Below are positions 12,057 to 23,549 of a stretch of DNA of 64,000 nucleotides, piece by piece; within the stretch, counting starts at the first letter, position 1, and each line of letters begins with the position of its first letter. The position numbers and the translations under genes are program-made. Below the pieces are notes generated by a model. That model had not been told where the DNA came from. It did not search any database and saw only the letters and a list, made by a program, of their open reading frames with translations. Source of the stretch: Paraescarpia echinospica (taxonomy: Eukaryota > Annelida > Polychaeta > Sabellida > Siboglinidae); NCBI GenBank assembly GCA_020002185.1, contig CM034543.1, positions 54,481,535 through 54,545,534 of the forward strand, given 5' to 3'.

Positions 12057-12660
12057 GTAATGTTAAGTGAACACTAAGTTGTTAAGTGCTATAAGTGCAA
12101 AGACAATGTGTGGACAATATGGACAAACACTACAAAGACATGTAGGACAAACAGGTTCACACTGTAATGTTAAGTGAACACTAAGTTGATAAGTGTTATA
12201 AGTGCAAAGACAATGCGTGGACAATATGGACAAACACTACAAAGACATGTAGGACAAACAGGTTCATACTGTAATGTTAAATGAACACTAAGTTGATAAG
12301 TGTTATAAGTGCAAAGACAATGTGTGGACAATATGGACAAACACTACAAAGACATGTAGGACAAACAGGTTCACACTGTAATGTTAAGTGAACACTAAGT
12401 TGATAAGTGTTATAAGTGCAAAGACAATGTGTGGACAATATAGACAAACACTACAAAGACATGTAGGACAAACAGGTTCACACTGTAATGTTAAGTGAAC
12501 ACTAAGTTGATAAGTGTTATAAGTGCAAAGACAATGTGTGGACAATATGGACATACTTTAAAAAGATATGTAGGACAAACAGGTTCATACTATAATGTTA
12601 AGTGAACACTAAGTTGATAAGTGTTATAAGTGCAAAGACATTAATAAAGGACAAACAAGT
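12057..12660 (+). repeat. 107-bp tandem repeat array, about 5.5 units
   Basis: The 'gtaatgttaagtg' landmark recurs at 12057, 12164, 12271, 12378, 12485 and 12592, each exactly 107 bp apart. Units contain 'caatgtgtggacaatatgg' and differ at few positions. Z copies A and C carry only about one unit, so this array expanded locally. Confidence 0.95.
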
Positions 12661-14335
12661 ATTTTTCACGGACACTTTGAAGTCATAGACAAATTTAGAC
12701 TTATCAGTCGAGTGCTTGTATTATTGTTGACGTGGCGGAACATCTGACCAGAGGGACTCACAGCTATTAAATGGAGACATAAATATTGTGTTGAACTCCA
12801 TTTGATTGTTCTGGTGGTACAGTAACATGCACATAATGTGCACACCTTTCGTACTGACTACTGATTGGCAATAAAATGTATGCTTAAAACGGACATTCAT
12901 CTTATAGTAAAATTATATGTAACTACAGCCCAAGCCTTTTACATATATTCTGCGCGAAATTATAAAAAAAAAATGCATCAGCTTCCGCACAGTCAAAAAC
13001 CTATGATTCGACACCAAGATCATTCAAATCGGACTATGCTGTCAAATTGTATGACGAAAATAGTATTTTATGTCGAAAATGGCGGTCATCTTAAAAAATG
13101 GCTGCCATCTTGATATTCCCGGTGGCAAACGGTTTTTTTCTCGAAACGTGGTCCCCTGTGAGTGTCCATGCCAAGTTTGGTGCTTGTATCACTATTTGAA
13201 AGATTGTCTCACTTATCTGCTCCACTGCGAATCCATCTCAGTTTTACATCGAGCGGTATTCTATAGTGTCAATATGCATTTCGTAATAGCTTTACATTAG
13301 AGTCGGGGAATAATTAAGTTCATGACTGCCTGCATTGTCAACTGCGGGGCGTCGCCTCAACGTTCCGAGCTTCTGTTTGAATCATTGAATTGAACGTTTA
13401 AAAAAAGATCTCGCAGTCCGATAGCGCTATAAAGTAAGCTATATATTCACAGTTTTGTTAGCAATGGTGGTCACGATTTCTGCATCAAATGTCGCTTGTT
13501 GATAACAAACAAAACTAGGGTCACTACAGTCGCTATAGAGATAACGCCTCAACTTCCCTGGATAAGGTTATTTGTATCCGGTCCGCCAGACTTTTACAAT
13601 TTCTACGATGCGGTAACTGACCAGTACAGTTCGTCTATCTCAGCCATACGCTGGCGGACGTTAGAAAGGAAGACACTCACCAACTCAGGAGTGATGTCTG
13701 GTCTGTGCTCTAGACGTTGTCGTCTGCCATGTGAAGCGGTCCCCCATACACCATCCGACCCTGCCGTCGTTGCTCGGCAATCTGCCACTCAATCACGGGC
13801 GACAATGTAGACAAGCGTGCCGTACGCAACGTTCGCTACTTTTTCTGCACCCATCGTCGCGGGGCATGTTCACAAAACAATCGCGAATTACGTACATTGC
13901 CAATGTTCATAGATGTTGTTTACCAGTATTTAAAGTTACTGTGCATTCAGACAGACATTCTTTATATTGTCCGAATTTGTGAATGAGAGATAATTTGAAG
14001 GCGCACTGTAAGCTCGTTGAGCACAATCGTGTAACAAGAATAACTATTTTAACCAAACAGAGTATTTCGTAACTATACATTATGCGATAGGATTAATAGC
14101 GTTTACAAGTACAGACACATATCTTAACGTTTTATTATTATTGATTGATATGTTACACCAATGAGACGTAAATACTGTCACTAATTGTAAATCAATTGTG
14201 TTCTGTTCCCTCGTTCGTCCCGTATGTCATGTGATACGAATATGATGTTTAACGTGTATCGTGTTGCATCCGCGTTCTTTGTAGATAGGGAAGCGCGTTA
14301 TCAGAATCGGGTCAATGACAATAATATCTTCCGTT

Positions 14336-14417
14336 TCCGCGTGCGTGTGCATGTGCGTGTGCGTGTGTGTCCGTGTGCGTATGTGAGCGAAGAAAGTCAA
14401 AACTCACATATATATAC

Positions 14418-14449
<32 letters not shown>

Positions 14450-14450
14450 G
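14336..14450. repeat. GT/GC then TA microsatellite in Z copy B
   Basis: A (GTGTGC)-type run followed by a self-complementary TA run. The matching position in Z copy C (35670-35800) has a longer GT run. Confidence 0.9.
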
Positions 14451-14777
14451 TAAACATGGCAAATGGGATCGTGAGATAGGACAATTGTTATTGCGATCAA
14501 TGAATGTTATAGCGTTTTCCATGCCTCCTTCGAAAGCGTATCCAAACATGTTCATTAAATGTTCACTGTACACTAATATAACCAGCATTGTGTTGGTACG
14601 CGAGAGGTCTACGTCTGTTCAATATCACCAATTTATCGACATAATTTACAAGTACGTAAAACGTTTCTTTCTTATTCATTGCAAAAGTGTTTTAACCAAA
14701 ATCTCGTATCGCACATAACCCTTTCCGAGGGATTCTTCATATCTGGGTAATGGCGAATGAATATAATATACTCATCT

Positions 14778-14824
14778 CGGTTAGAAGGAAGTTAAAAACA
14801 CCAGACCACTACCTATATCAATTA
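14778..14824 (+). repeat. Left stub of the Z terminal hairpin
   Basis: Starts 'cggttagaaggaagttaaa' and breaks off at 'aatta', where the LINE begins. It is complementary to 18845-18890. Confidence 0.85.
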
Positions 14825-15545
14825 CAATATATTTACTGAAAAGGAGACCAAATTATACAATACAACATGTCCTTTTATTAAACAGAAAACTATTATCAAA
14901 AGGCCTGACAAGCCATGGATAACCAATTCTTTAATAAATGCATGCAAGAAAAAATCAACTTTATAAACAGTTCCTGAAGAAAAGATCAACTGCTAATGAA
15001 GATAAATACTAAAACATATCATAACAAACTGACAGGCATAGTATGGTACTGTGAGAAATATCACGTTACAGAACTTCTGGGAAAACAATGGAAACATAAA
15101 AGAAACATGGACAATTATAAATAGCCTCATTAACAAAAAACTAAAGGAACAAAATATCCCACTGACTTTAATAACAACGGAGCCACAGTCACAGGTAACA
15201 AAAATATTGTTAATAGTCTTAACAATGTTTTGTAAATATATGGCCATCTCTGGCGAATAATATTCCAAAGAACGATGATTATTATGTTTACAAGTTATTT
15301 ATCTGAAGTGGTTGTATCTAAAACCTGCTACTGAAACAAATATTATATGAAAGCCAATATGAGTTAAGGCAAACATGTCAACATCACTATCAATATTGGA
15401 ACTCGTGGAAGAAATTATTACTTCTATTGATGATTGTAAATCTACTGATGGTGTCTTCATTGACCTGAAAAAGGCCTTTGCTACGGTGGATCACAACATT
15501 CTCAACATATAATTTCAGAATGCATGAATGTTACATGCGGGTTCC

Positions 15546-17144
15546 TGTCACGGATTAGCGAGGTCTCCGTACACTAGATGGCTCAGTCTAGTAGGGTTCT
15601 TATATATCAAGGTCAACGCATATGAGAAAGAACGGTTATCGTGAACAAGCAACAAAGAACGAGGAAAATTTAATAAACTTTATTACAAGATATCTTCCTT
15701 TCGGTAAATATCTCGATTAACAAAATAAACAGAATAAAGAAATCCCGTAACCAAATCTTAATAGAACATAATAAACAATAACACTGAATCTTTCGATTAT
15801 CAAATTCCACTTCCTTTCTAAGGTGGATTATATCGCTACCCGACCATACACTAGGCGCCAAGTGTTATCTAAGAATAACTCCCATAATATAAATACACAG
15901 TATAAGTTAGTCCTCGCGGACTCTCATTACAGTAATATGTTACAACACACACACACACGTACGCGCGCGCGTGCGCGTGCGCATGCACGTGCGCGTGCGC
16001 GTGCGCGTGCGCGTGTGCGTTTGTGTGAATACTTCAAGGGTAATAATACCTCACTTCAAAACCACAGATAACTACTAATCATAATACAGCAAATAATAGA
16101 TACGTTCAATCAGAAAATAGACATTTACACTGGGTTAGTCCCATCTCGAATATATACGAACGTTTGTTGAAGTCAACATGCCGAGTTCAGAACACAATTA
16201 GAACGGTGTATCTCGGCCGCACGAGTGATGATGCCGGGCACTTGACAATTGCCGTCGTACGCCGCGAATTCTCGAGTCGCGTCCATTCAATGATCGTACG
16301 GTTGCAAACGATTGCGAAGTCAGTTGAATACGTTCAACTGAAAGACGAAGCCGTCGGCCGCTACGAATTCGATCGAGAGGTCTTGTCCTGTCGCAAACGA
16401 TCGAGAAGTCGGATGAACGGGTTCGCGCGAATGACGACGCCTGGCAGTATACGTTTTCCGCCGGCCGCTGCGAGTCGCATTCGGTCAAGCTTTCTGACGA
16501 TGTCGCTGTGAGACCGCTGTTCGAGGATGGCCCGAGCTGGGTGAGCACGTCGCGATTATCGCTCAACGACGCAAATACTTTGGGGCCGACCGGAACGTTG
16601 TCTCAATATAATGCTGACGTGGCGGCATGGATTCTTCGAAGCTCGATCGAACAGTCACTCTGGACACTGAATATTACACACACACAAAAGCTTGGGAAAG
16701 TAACCCACGTTAACGATTCCCACCACGCTTTACGACTTGACTTGCCATTCTCTTGGCAGCAGGGCAACCTGTTTCGTTCAATCTTGGATCTGTCCCAGTC
16801 CTTCGCCAGCGCCCAGATGGCGAAATGCGTACAACAAACGTTTATATAAGCAGACCTAATTACACATCATATGATAGGTTTCCATCATTTCTATTGGCTA
16901 ATGCAATATACAATTCAAACTAAGCATTGTGGAACACCCTCTCTAAGATTACAGTGAAACCACCTGCTTGCCTAGAAACACTAGCAACAGAATACCACGT
17001 TTCACTGAGCGCATCTGCAACCGAGTTGCTGTAATTACGTAACTAAGGCGGTTGGTTAACAATATGTCTATCTACTGGCTTGACCTTCCTCATTTATAAA
17101 ATTAAACCTCAGGAAAGTAGATTTAAACATCCAGAAATGCTACA
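15546..17144. mobile_element. Solo LTR, 1,599 bp, TSD GTTCC
   Basis: Begins TGTCACGGATT and ends AGAAATGCTACA (TG...CA), flanked by GTTCC at 15541-15545 and 17145-17149. The same sequence at 39610-41296 has a different 5-bp duplication, so the unit is a mobile LTR without internal region. It holds a CG-rich CA/GC microsatellite (15946-16020), GC-rich subrepeats around 16300-16450, and a TATATAAG box at about 16847. TATATAAG also occurs on the other strand near 15600, so transcriptional direction is unresolved. It sits in the RT coding region of the host LINE. Five-base duplications fit Gypsy or BEL families. Confidence 0.85.
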
Positions 17145-17204
17145 GTTCCACATGGATTTATATTGGGTCCTGCGTTGTTTATCATATATATTAATGATAT
17201 GTGT

Positions 17205-17420
17205 AATGTGTCATTATTAATGAAACCATCTGTATAATTTGGATAATTATGTTGATACTGTTTCACACACTTGTGACAGGTTGTTACCTGAGTAAAATAA
17301 ATTAGGATCATCAGCAAAGACAATTGATTTAATTAACAATGACACATTACAACCTGTCACAAATGTGTGAAACATTATCAACAGAATTATACAAATTATA
17401 CAGATGGTTTCAAGTTAATA
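17205..17420. repeat. 75-bp inverted duplication inside the LINE
   Basis: About 17210-17285 is the reverse complement of about 17346-17420 (shared 'acaacctgtcacaa' and 'atacagatggtttca'), with a 60-bp spacer. This could reflect twin-primed inversion or template switching during LINE insertion. Confidence 0.75.
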
Positions 17421-17647
17421 AGCTTTCCCTAAATATAACAAAAACAAATGATATTATTTTGGTAATAGACAAAGTGAAAATAACCACTTGGGCAGTATCA
17501 ATGGTAAGAACATTAGTAGAGTCTATGTTACACAGCTTATTGGTGTACACGTTGATTCCCATTTAAATTGGAATGAACACATTAGGCACACAAAAAGTAA
17601 AATCTCGAAACAATGTATCTGTAATGAATAGGATGAAACATTTATTG

Positions 17648-18007
17648 AATAAGCCGTCATTACACTCATTACACTGTAGTCTTATCATGCCGTATTTAAA
17701 TAAGCCGTCATTACACTCATTACACTGTAGTCTTATCATGCCGTATTTAAATAAGCCGTCATTACACTCATTACACTGTAGTCTTATCATGCCGTATTTA
17801 AATAAGCCGTCATTACACTCATTACACTGTAGTCTTATCATGCCGTATTTAAATAAGCCGTCATTACACTCATTACACTGTAGTCTTATCATGCCGTATT
17901 TAAATAAGCCGTCATTACACTCATTACACTGTAGTCTTATCATGCCGTATTTAAATAAGCCGTCATTACACTCATTACACTGTAGTCTTATCATGCCGTA
18001 TTTAAAT
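17648..18007. repeat. 51-bp tandem repeat, 7 units, in LINE thumb coding region
   Basis: The unit 'gccgtcattacactcattac...gccgtattta' repeats seven times, virtually identically. Because 51 is a multiple of 3, frames stay open on both strands. The plus-strand reading repeats LNKPSLHSLHCSLIMPY, which is a single-copy thumb motif (LHSLYCSLILPYLNYC type) in this LINE class. Confidence 0.95.
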
Positions 18008-18746
18008 TAATGTTGTGAAATTTGGGACAATACCTATAAGACTCGTATACAACCTTTGCATATTATTCAGAAAAGAGCTATTCGGATTATTTGTCAAAAG
18101 GCCGACTTCATGGCTCAAACAAGACCAATCTTTTATTAATTGAAAACTTGAACTGTATAAGACGTGGTGGGTTTCAATAGCATGGTGTTTGTACAAGGTT
18201 TACCAGCAAACATAATGTATTACTTCCAGAGAGTTAATGACAGTCAACATCATAACTCGAAATAAAAAATTGCAATTTCAAAATAAGATTTAGTAGGACT
18301 ACTAAAAAAAGCCGTGTGTATCAGTATAAAGAGACCTAAGCTGTGGAATGACGTGTGTGCCGACATAACATTTTGCAATTTTACTTATCATTTCAAAAAG
18401 ATGTACAAAGCTTTACTCCTGCAAATATATTTGATTTATTCTTGTTTTGATTTTATGTTCGTTATTATGTATCAACTACCATACCTTCAGGTAGATTAAA
18501 TCTAGCTTAATTTTAAGTTATATGTTGTGTATGTAATGTACCAGTGCAATTGTATAGTATGGGGAATGCTATTTATAATTTTAAAACTTATTGCATTTCC
18601 CTTCAACATTTTCTTATTGTTCTAAGCTTAACTACATTTTTTATAGTTCCACTGTTTATGGTGGATTAGCTTACTAATATGTATGTTTATGCCTTATTTG
18701 AAATTACACTTTGTTCTTATGTTGAATAAATGTCATTCATTCATTT

Positions 18747-18890
18747 AATTATCCCGTTAAGGCACATACATGAGAGCCACATCACCATATTCATAGTATT
18801 ATGAATATGGTGATGTGGCTCTCATATATGTGCCTTAACGAGATAATTGATATGGATGACGGGCTGATGTTTTTAACTTCCTTCTAACCG
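18747..18890 (+). repeat. Perfect hairpin at the end of Z copy B
   Basis: 'ttaaggcacatacatgagag' through 'catattcata' is followed after 'gta' by its near-perfect reverse complement, then by the outer right arm ending 'cttctaaccg'. Before the LINE landed, the arms would have been about 92 bp. Confidence 0.9.
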
Positions 18891-18966
18891 ATGTACAGTA
18901 AACACGGTAACATTAGTACACGGTATCCGGTCCATACGGGTGCATACAGTTATTTGTGTTGTCAGG

Positions 18967-20378
<1,412 letters not shown>

Positions 20379-22712
20379 TCACATCTTCAGTGGTCGCAGA
20401 TTTCCTCCGTGTTTTAACTTAGTCGTCAACTTGTCCCAGAACAGCGCCTGGCCATCCGGGTCATTTGTCCACTTCAGGTACGACTTACTCAATATCCCCT
20501 CGAGAGTCCGCGTCAACAGCGATATGGGGAACTCGCGCAGGATGACGGGAACGATGACGTCACGACCCTCGCTGATAATGCGGCTGCGCGCGAGATGCAT
20601 CTCCAGTAGACACCAATTGCTGGCGAGGAAGTCAGGAGACAACACGAGCATAGTGTAACGACATTTGGCTATGCTCTCGTTGATCGTCTCTTCAAGTATG
20701 CTGCCCGGGAGGAAGTCGCGATGGTGGATAATAGTCGAAATTTTGTATTTGTTCAGGTTGTCCAGCAGATCGTGACAAACCCAGCCGCTGTCATTCGAGT
20801 TATAACAAATGAAAACGTCGCGTTCGTAAACCGCCTGCTCGAGTTCGACGTTTGAAGGCGTCATCCTTGTTGTTGCGCGACTCCACATGTAGGCACATTT
20901 CCATCGGTAGCTGTACACCACGCACGCCGTGATCATGAGGACGAGAAAGACGAGTACAAATGGCAACACTATCTGTAAATACCACCAGTTATTACCCATC
21001 TCCTCCGGCATATTCCCAAACCGTTCTGGATGACAAGTAGTTTCCAAAGCCTTGCTATCGAGTTGGTAAAGCAATTGTTTCGTGTTATTTCCGTCGAAGC
21101 AAAACGTGTTATCCTTATTCATGAACTTGACCTTTGACACGTGAGTCCACGTAACGAAGTCGGTGTTGTTGCAAATGCATTGAAGCGGGTTTCCACTGAT
21201 GTCTACTTCAACAAGTCTCTTGGCCGCTAATTTGTCGAGTTGCATGCGTGTTGCCATAGTTAGCGTGGTGAGATTATTTCGACTTAGATTTATGATTCGA
21301 ATATCCGTTAGATGTTGCATATTCGCGTGAAAATGCTGTAACGAATTCCCGGAGAGGTTTAGATGTTGCAAATGACGCAAGTTTGAAAATTCCTCTGGTG
21401 GTATTGTTGTCAGTTGGCATTCTGCCAAGTCGAGAACTCGCAGTTTACTTTTGTTGTAGAACAGGAGATTTCCAGTGTCGTTGCGAACGACATCTCCGAT
21501 ATAATTTCTTCCCATCAACAACACTTTCAAGTTTGACATTTTGCTAAATAGATCGGTAGGAATGTTGGCTGCGTTAACATTCTGCATGTTAAAATACTCC
21601 AGTGCATGCAGTTGGTCAATAGAACAAGTAATTGGTACTGTACAACGTGCATTTGATATATCGATGTATTTCACAACTCGGTGGACATCAAAGAAACAGA
21701 ACGGAGCTGATTCGACGTACGAATTTGCGAGTAGTATCGTATTACTAAGAGAGATGGATTCGAGTTTGTGGCCAATCGTCATTCTTATAGCTTCACTACA
21801 GTCGTTATCCACAGTGAGGCTGAATAAAATGTCACTGGTTGTCGCTGATGCCAGTTTGTTCATACCACTTATATCCAAAGTTGTCAGACGCATGTGACCA
21901 ATAAGTTGCACCCAGAACACGGTCATGAATTGCGACCCGAGAATGTTGTTTTCCGCTAGTGACAAGTATTCTAACGAGGGCAGAGTAGTTATCGGGTAAC
22001 CACTGAACCACACCACGTTATTTTTCCCAAGGTCTAAGTATTTCAACGACGCTCCTACAGTTCCGATACTGAACAGATCATCGATATTGAGGTGGTTTTC
22101 AGCGTGCTGCGATGAATGTATCGCATACAACACAAGAGTGTGAAAGTTGGTGTTCTGTATACCTCCCAGCATTCTGCTGTAGTTACCATACTGCAAGGCA
22201 TCGCTGGCGGATCCAACATACCGGAAGGAGAGAGATTGCAACGACTCAAGTGGCTTTAATACGTCGGGGTGCACGTATTCCAGGTTTTCGAGATGTTCTA
22301 TTGTCAACGAACGCAAGTCGGTCAAACCTTTAAAATAATCCTCCTCGAATCGCTTCTGCGACATGTGCCGCAGAACCAGGTGTGTAATATTGCTGACCCC
22401 TTGAAAGAAGTCGCGCTCCCTGGTAGGAAAGTTGAGACGTTCCAGCGTCAGTTCCCGGATGTGCGACAGATTGACGAACGTCAACGCCACTGGGACGCGA
22501 TTGTTGAAACACTCCACTTTCAGACGCGTTATTTCGGACGGCACGTCGGACAGAGTACTTTCCACCATTTGAAGTTTCAATTTGTCCACTATCGGATTGC
22601 ATAATAGTTCGTATCTGTCGCTTTCACCTTTACAAACGAAGCCTTCCGGACACGACGCGTGCGTATGTGTTACGATCATGCTAATGATCAACGATGCGAC
22701 GGAAACGAACAT
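20379..22712 (-). CDS. Toll-like receptor (LRR ectodomain, TM, TIR), single exon
   Basis: 777 residues with an intact frame. Residues 1-19 are a signal peptide ending at THTHA. About 50-505 is a leucine-rich-repeat ectodomain; the clearest repeats are KYLDLGKNN, LEYLSLAENN, LRVLDLAECQ, LQHLNLSGN and IRIINLSRNN. About 507-565 is a Cys-bearing LRR C-terminal cap (NPLQCIC...CFDG...TTCHPE). About 575-600 is a membrane helix (VLPFVLVFLVLMITACVV). About 630-770 is a TIR domain with box 1 YERDVFICYN, a BB-loop RDFLPG that keeps the Pro needed for adaptor signalling in the family, SPDFLASNWC, and box 3 ALFWDKL. One LRRCT next to the membrane is the vertebrate-like single-cysteine-cluster layout. Likely role: cell-surface or endosomal innate immune receptor signalling through MyD88-type adaptors; ligand unknown. 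The stop is TGA. An upstream non-coding exon is possible. Confidence 0.93.
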   Translation of the reverse strand: MFVSVASLIISMIVTHTHASCPEGFVCKGESDRYELLCNPIVDKLKLQMVESTLSDVPSEITRLKVECFNNRVPVALTFVNLSHIRELTLERLNFPTRERDFFQGVSNITHLVLRHMSQKRFEEDYFKGLTDLRSLTIEHLENLEYVHPDVLKPLESLQSLSFRYVGSASDALQYGNYSRMLGGIQNTNFHTLVLYAIHSSQHAENHLNIDDLFSIGTVGASLKYLDLGKNNVVWFSGYPITTLPSLEYLSLAENNILGSQFMTVFWVQLIGHMRLTTLDISGMNKLASATTSDILFSLTVDNDCSEAIRMTIGHKLESISLSNTILLANSYVESAPFCFFDVHRVVKYIDISNARCTVPITCSIDQLHALEYFNMQNVNAANIPTDLFSKMSNLKVLLMGRNYIGDVVRNDTGNLLFYNKSKLRVLDLAECQLTTIPPEEFSNLRHLQHLNLSGNSLQHFHANMQHLTDIRIINLSRNNLTTLTMATRMQLDKLAAKRLVEVDISGNPLQCICNNTDFVTWTHVSKVKFMNKDNTFCFDGNNTKQLLYQLDSKALETTCHPERFGNMPEEMGNNWWYLQIVLPFVLVFLVLMITACVVYSYRWKCAYMWSRATTRMTPSNVELEQAVYERDVFICYNSNDSGWVCHDLLDNLNKYKISTIIHHRDFLPGSILEETINESIAKCRYTMLVLSPDFLASNWCLLEMHLARSRIISEGRDVIVPVILREFPISLLTRTLEGILSKSYLKWTNDPDGQALFWDKLTTKLKHGGNLRPLKM

Positions 22713-23410
22713 GACTGTTCGTGCAACGTGTGATCCTTAGTCTCAGGGCTAAATTTCTCTCTGTAGTACTTTCAGAAGTCAGACACACGACATGTTATCC
22801 TGTAACTGTCGAATACGTTTGTGCAATAGACACGTGATCTGTTCGCCGGAAGTGAGCTTCGTTTATTCCACCCTTGTCGTACCTTCATCGCCTGAAAATA
22901 CAAGGAAGCACGTAACCAGATAAGTCGGATTTTCAAAAAATCAAACTTCTAGAGGTATTTTTGGAGAAAATTGGTAAACCATTTGTATAACATAAGTTGA
23001 GGGTGCTGAATCTGATTTTTGTATCTAACACTTTGTCGCGGCAGCGAATATCAAGAATATCAAAACCCAAACAAGGATTGTGACCGCAGCGATCTCCTGC
23101 GTGAAGCGGTAATATTATCATTCAGACGCCTGACCCAATTATAGCGCCCACAGCATTGTTTACAAGCAAGTATCGGAAAAAGACGACGAAATAGTGGTAT
23201 TCCACACATTGAATACCAGCGTGTTGGGGTCGGGTGGGGTGGGATGCAGCGAGAGAGGTAGGTGGCCTACATATCACACATCTGACCAGGACTTCAACAA
23301 TAAACCCGTGACAGCATAGATCCAAGCTATCTTTCTATACAAGCAATGACAATGACGTTTCTAAGCGCAGCGACGCGCTACAGCTATTATTTAAGAAAAA
23401 AAACATTGAC
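22713..23410. other. TLR 5' flank, no gene seen
   Basis: About 0.7 kb of moderately AT-rich sequence upstream of the TLR. It should hold the TLR promoter, but no motif stood out. Confidence 0.4.
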
Positions 23411-23549
23411 AATTCGGAGTTGCGTTTTGACGTTATGAATAAATTAAAAGCACGTGGCGGTTTGTTTGTAGGGCAGAACGCTCTCGCTGCAAGCATAGAA
23501 CACGGAAAATTTGTGTTTTGTTTTGACGCTTCCGTGAAATATACTTCAC

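Larger units (their letters stand above)
14825..18746 (+). mobile_element. CR1/Jockey-like LINE, inserted in Z, 5-bp TSD
   Basis: Flanked by AATTA (14820-14824 and 18747-18751) and ending in a CATTCATTCATTT tail after 'aataaatg', as expected for a non-LTR retrotransposon. Plus-strand remnants: a linker 'RPDKPWITNSLINACKKKS' (about 14900), RT motif A DLKKAFATVDH (about 15460), RT motif 'PHGFILGPALFIIYINDM' (about 17150), a 'LYKLYRWFQVNKLSLNI' region (17380-17440), a thumb region with a 51-bp tandem expansion, and a C-terminal WNDVCADIT stretch (about 18340). Many frameshifts and stops, plus a deletion between motifs A and B, make it dead. It is 5'-truncated and split by the solo LTR at 15546-17144. 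Confidence 0.8.
12050..18966 (+). repeat. Repeat Z, copy B, interrupted by a LINE
   Basis: Z sequence at 12050-14824 resumes at 18747-18966. It carries an expanded 107-bp array at its left, the same internal blocks as copies A and C, GT and TA microsatellites at 14336-14450, and a terminal hairpin. The LINE at 14825-18746 splits the left arm of that hairpin. Similarity with copy C ends at 'gtcagg' (18966 and 36450), which I take as the approximate right end of Z. Confidence 0.8.

Noticed and set aside
16164..16849. Plus and minus reading frames of 110-120 codons, repeated at 40317-40899
   Set aside because: They lie wholly inside the two solo LTRs, which are CG-rich; the two copies differ by indels that change the frame, so no coding constraint is seen.
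17563..18010. Repeat protein candidates on both strands
   Set aside because: The 51-bp tandem array is a multiple of three, so both strands stay open by chance; it is a LINE thumb segment.
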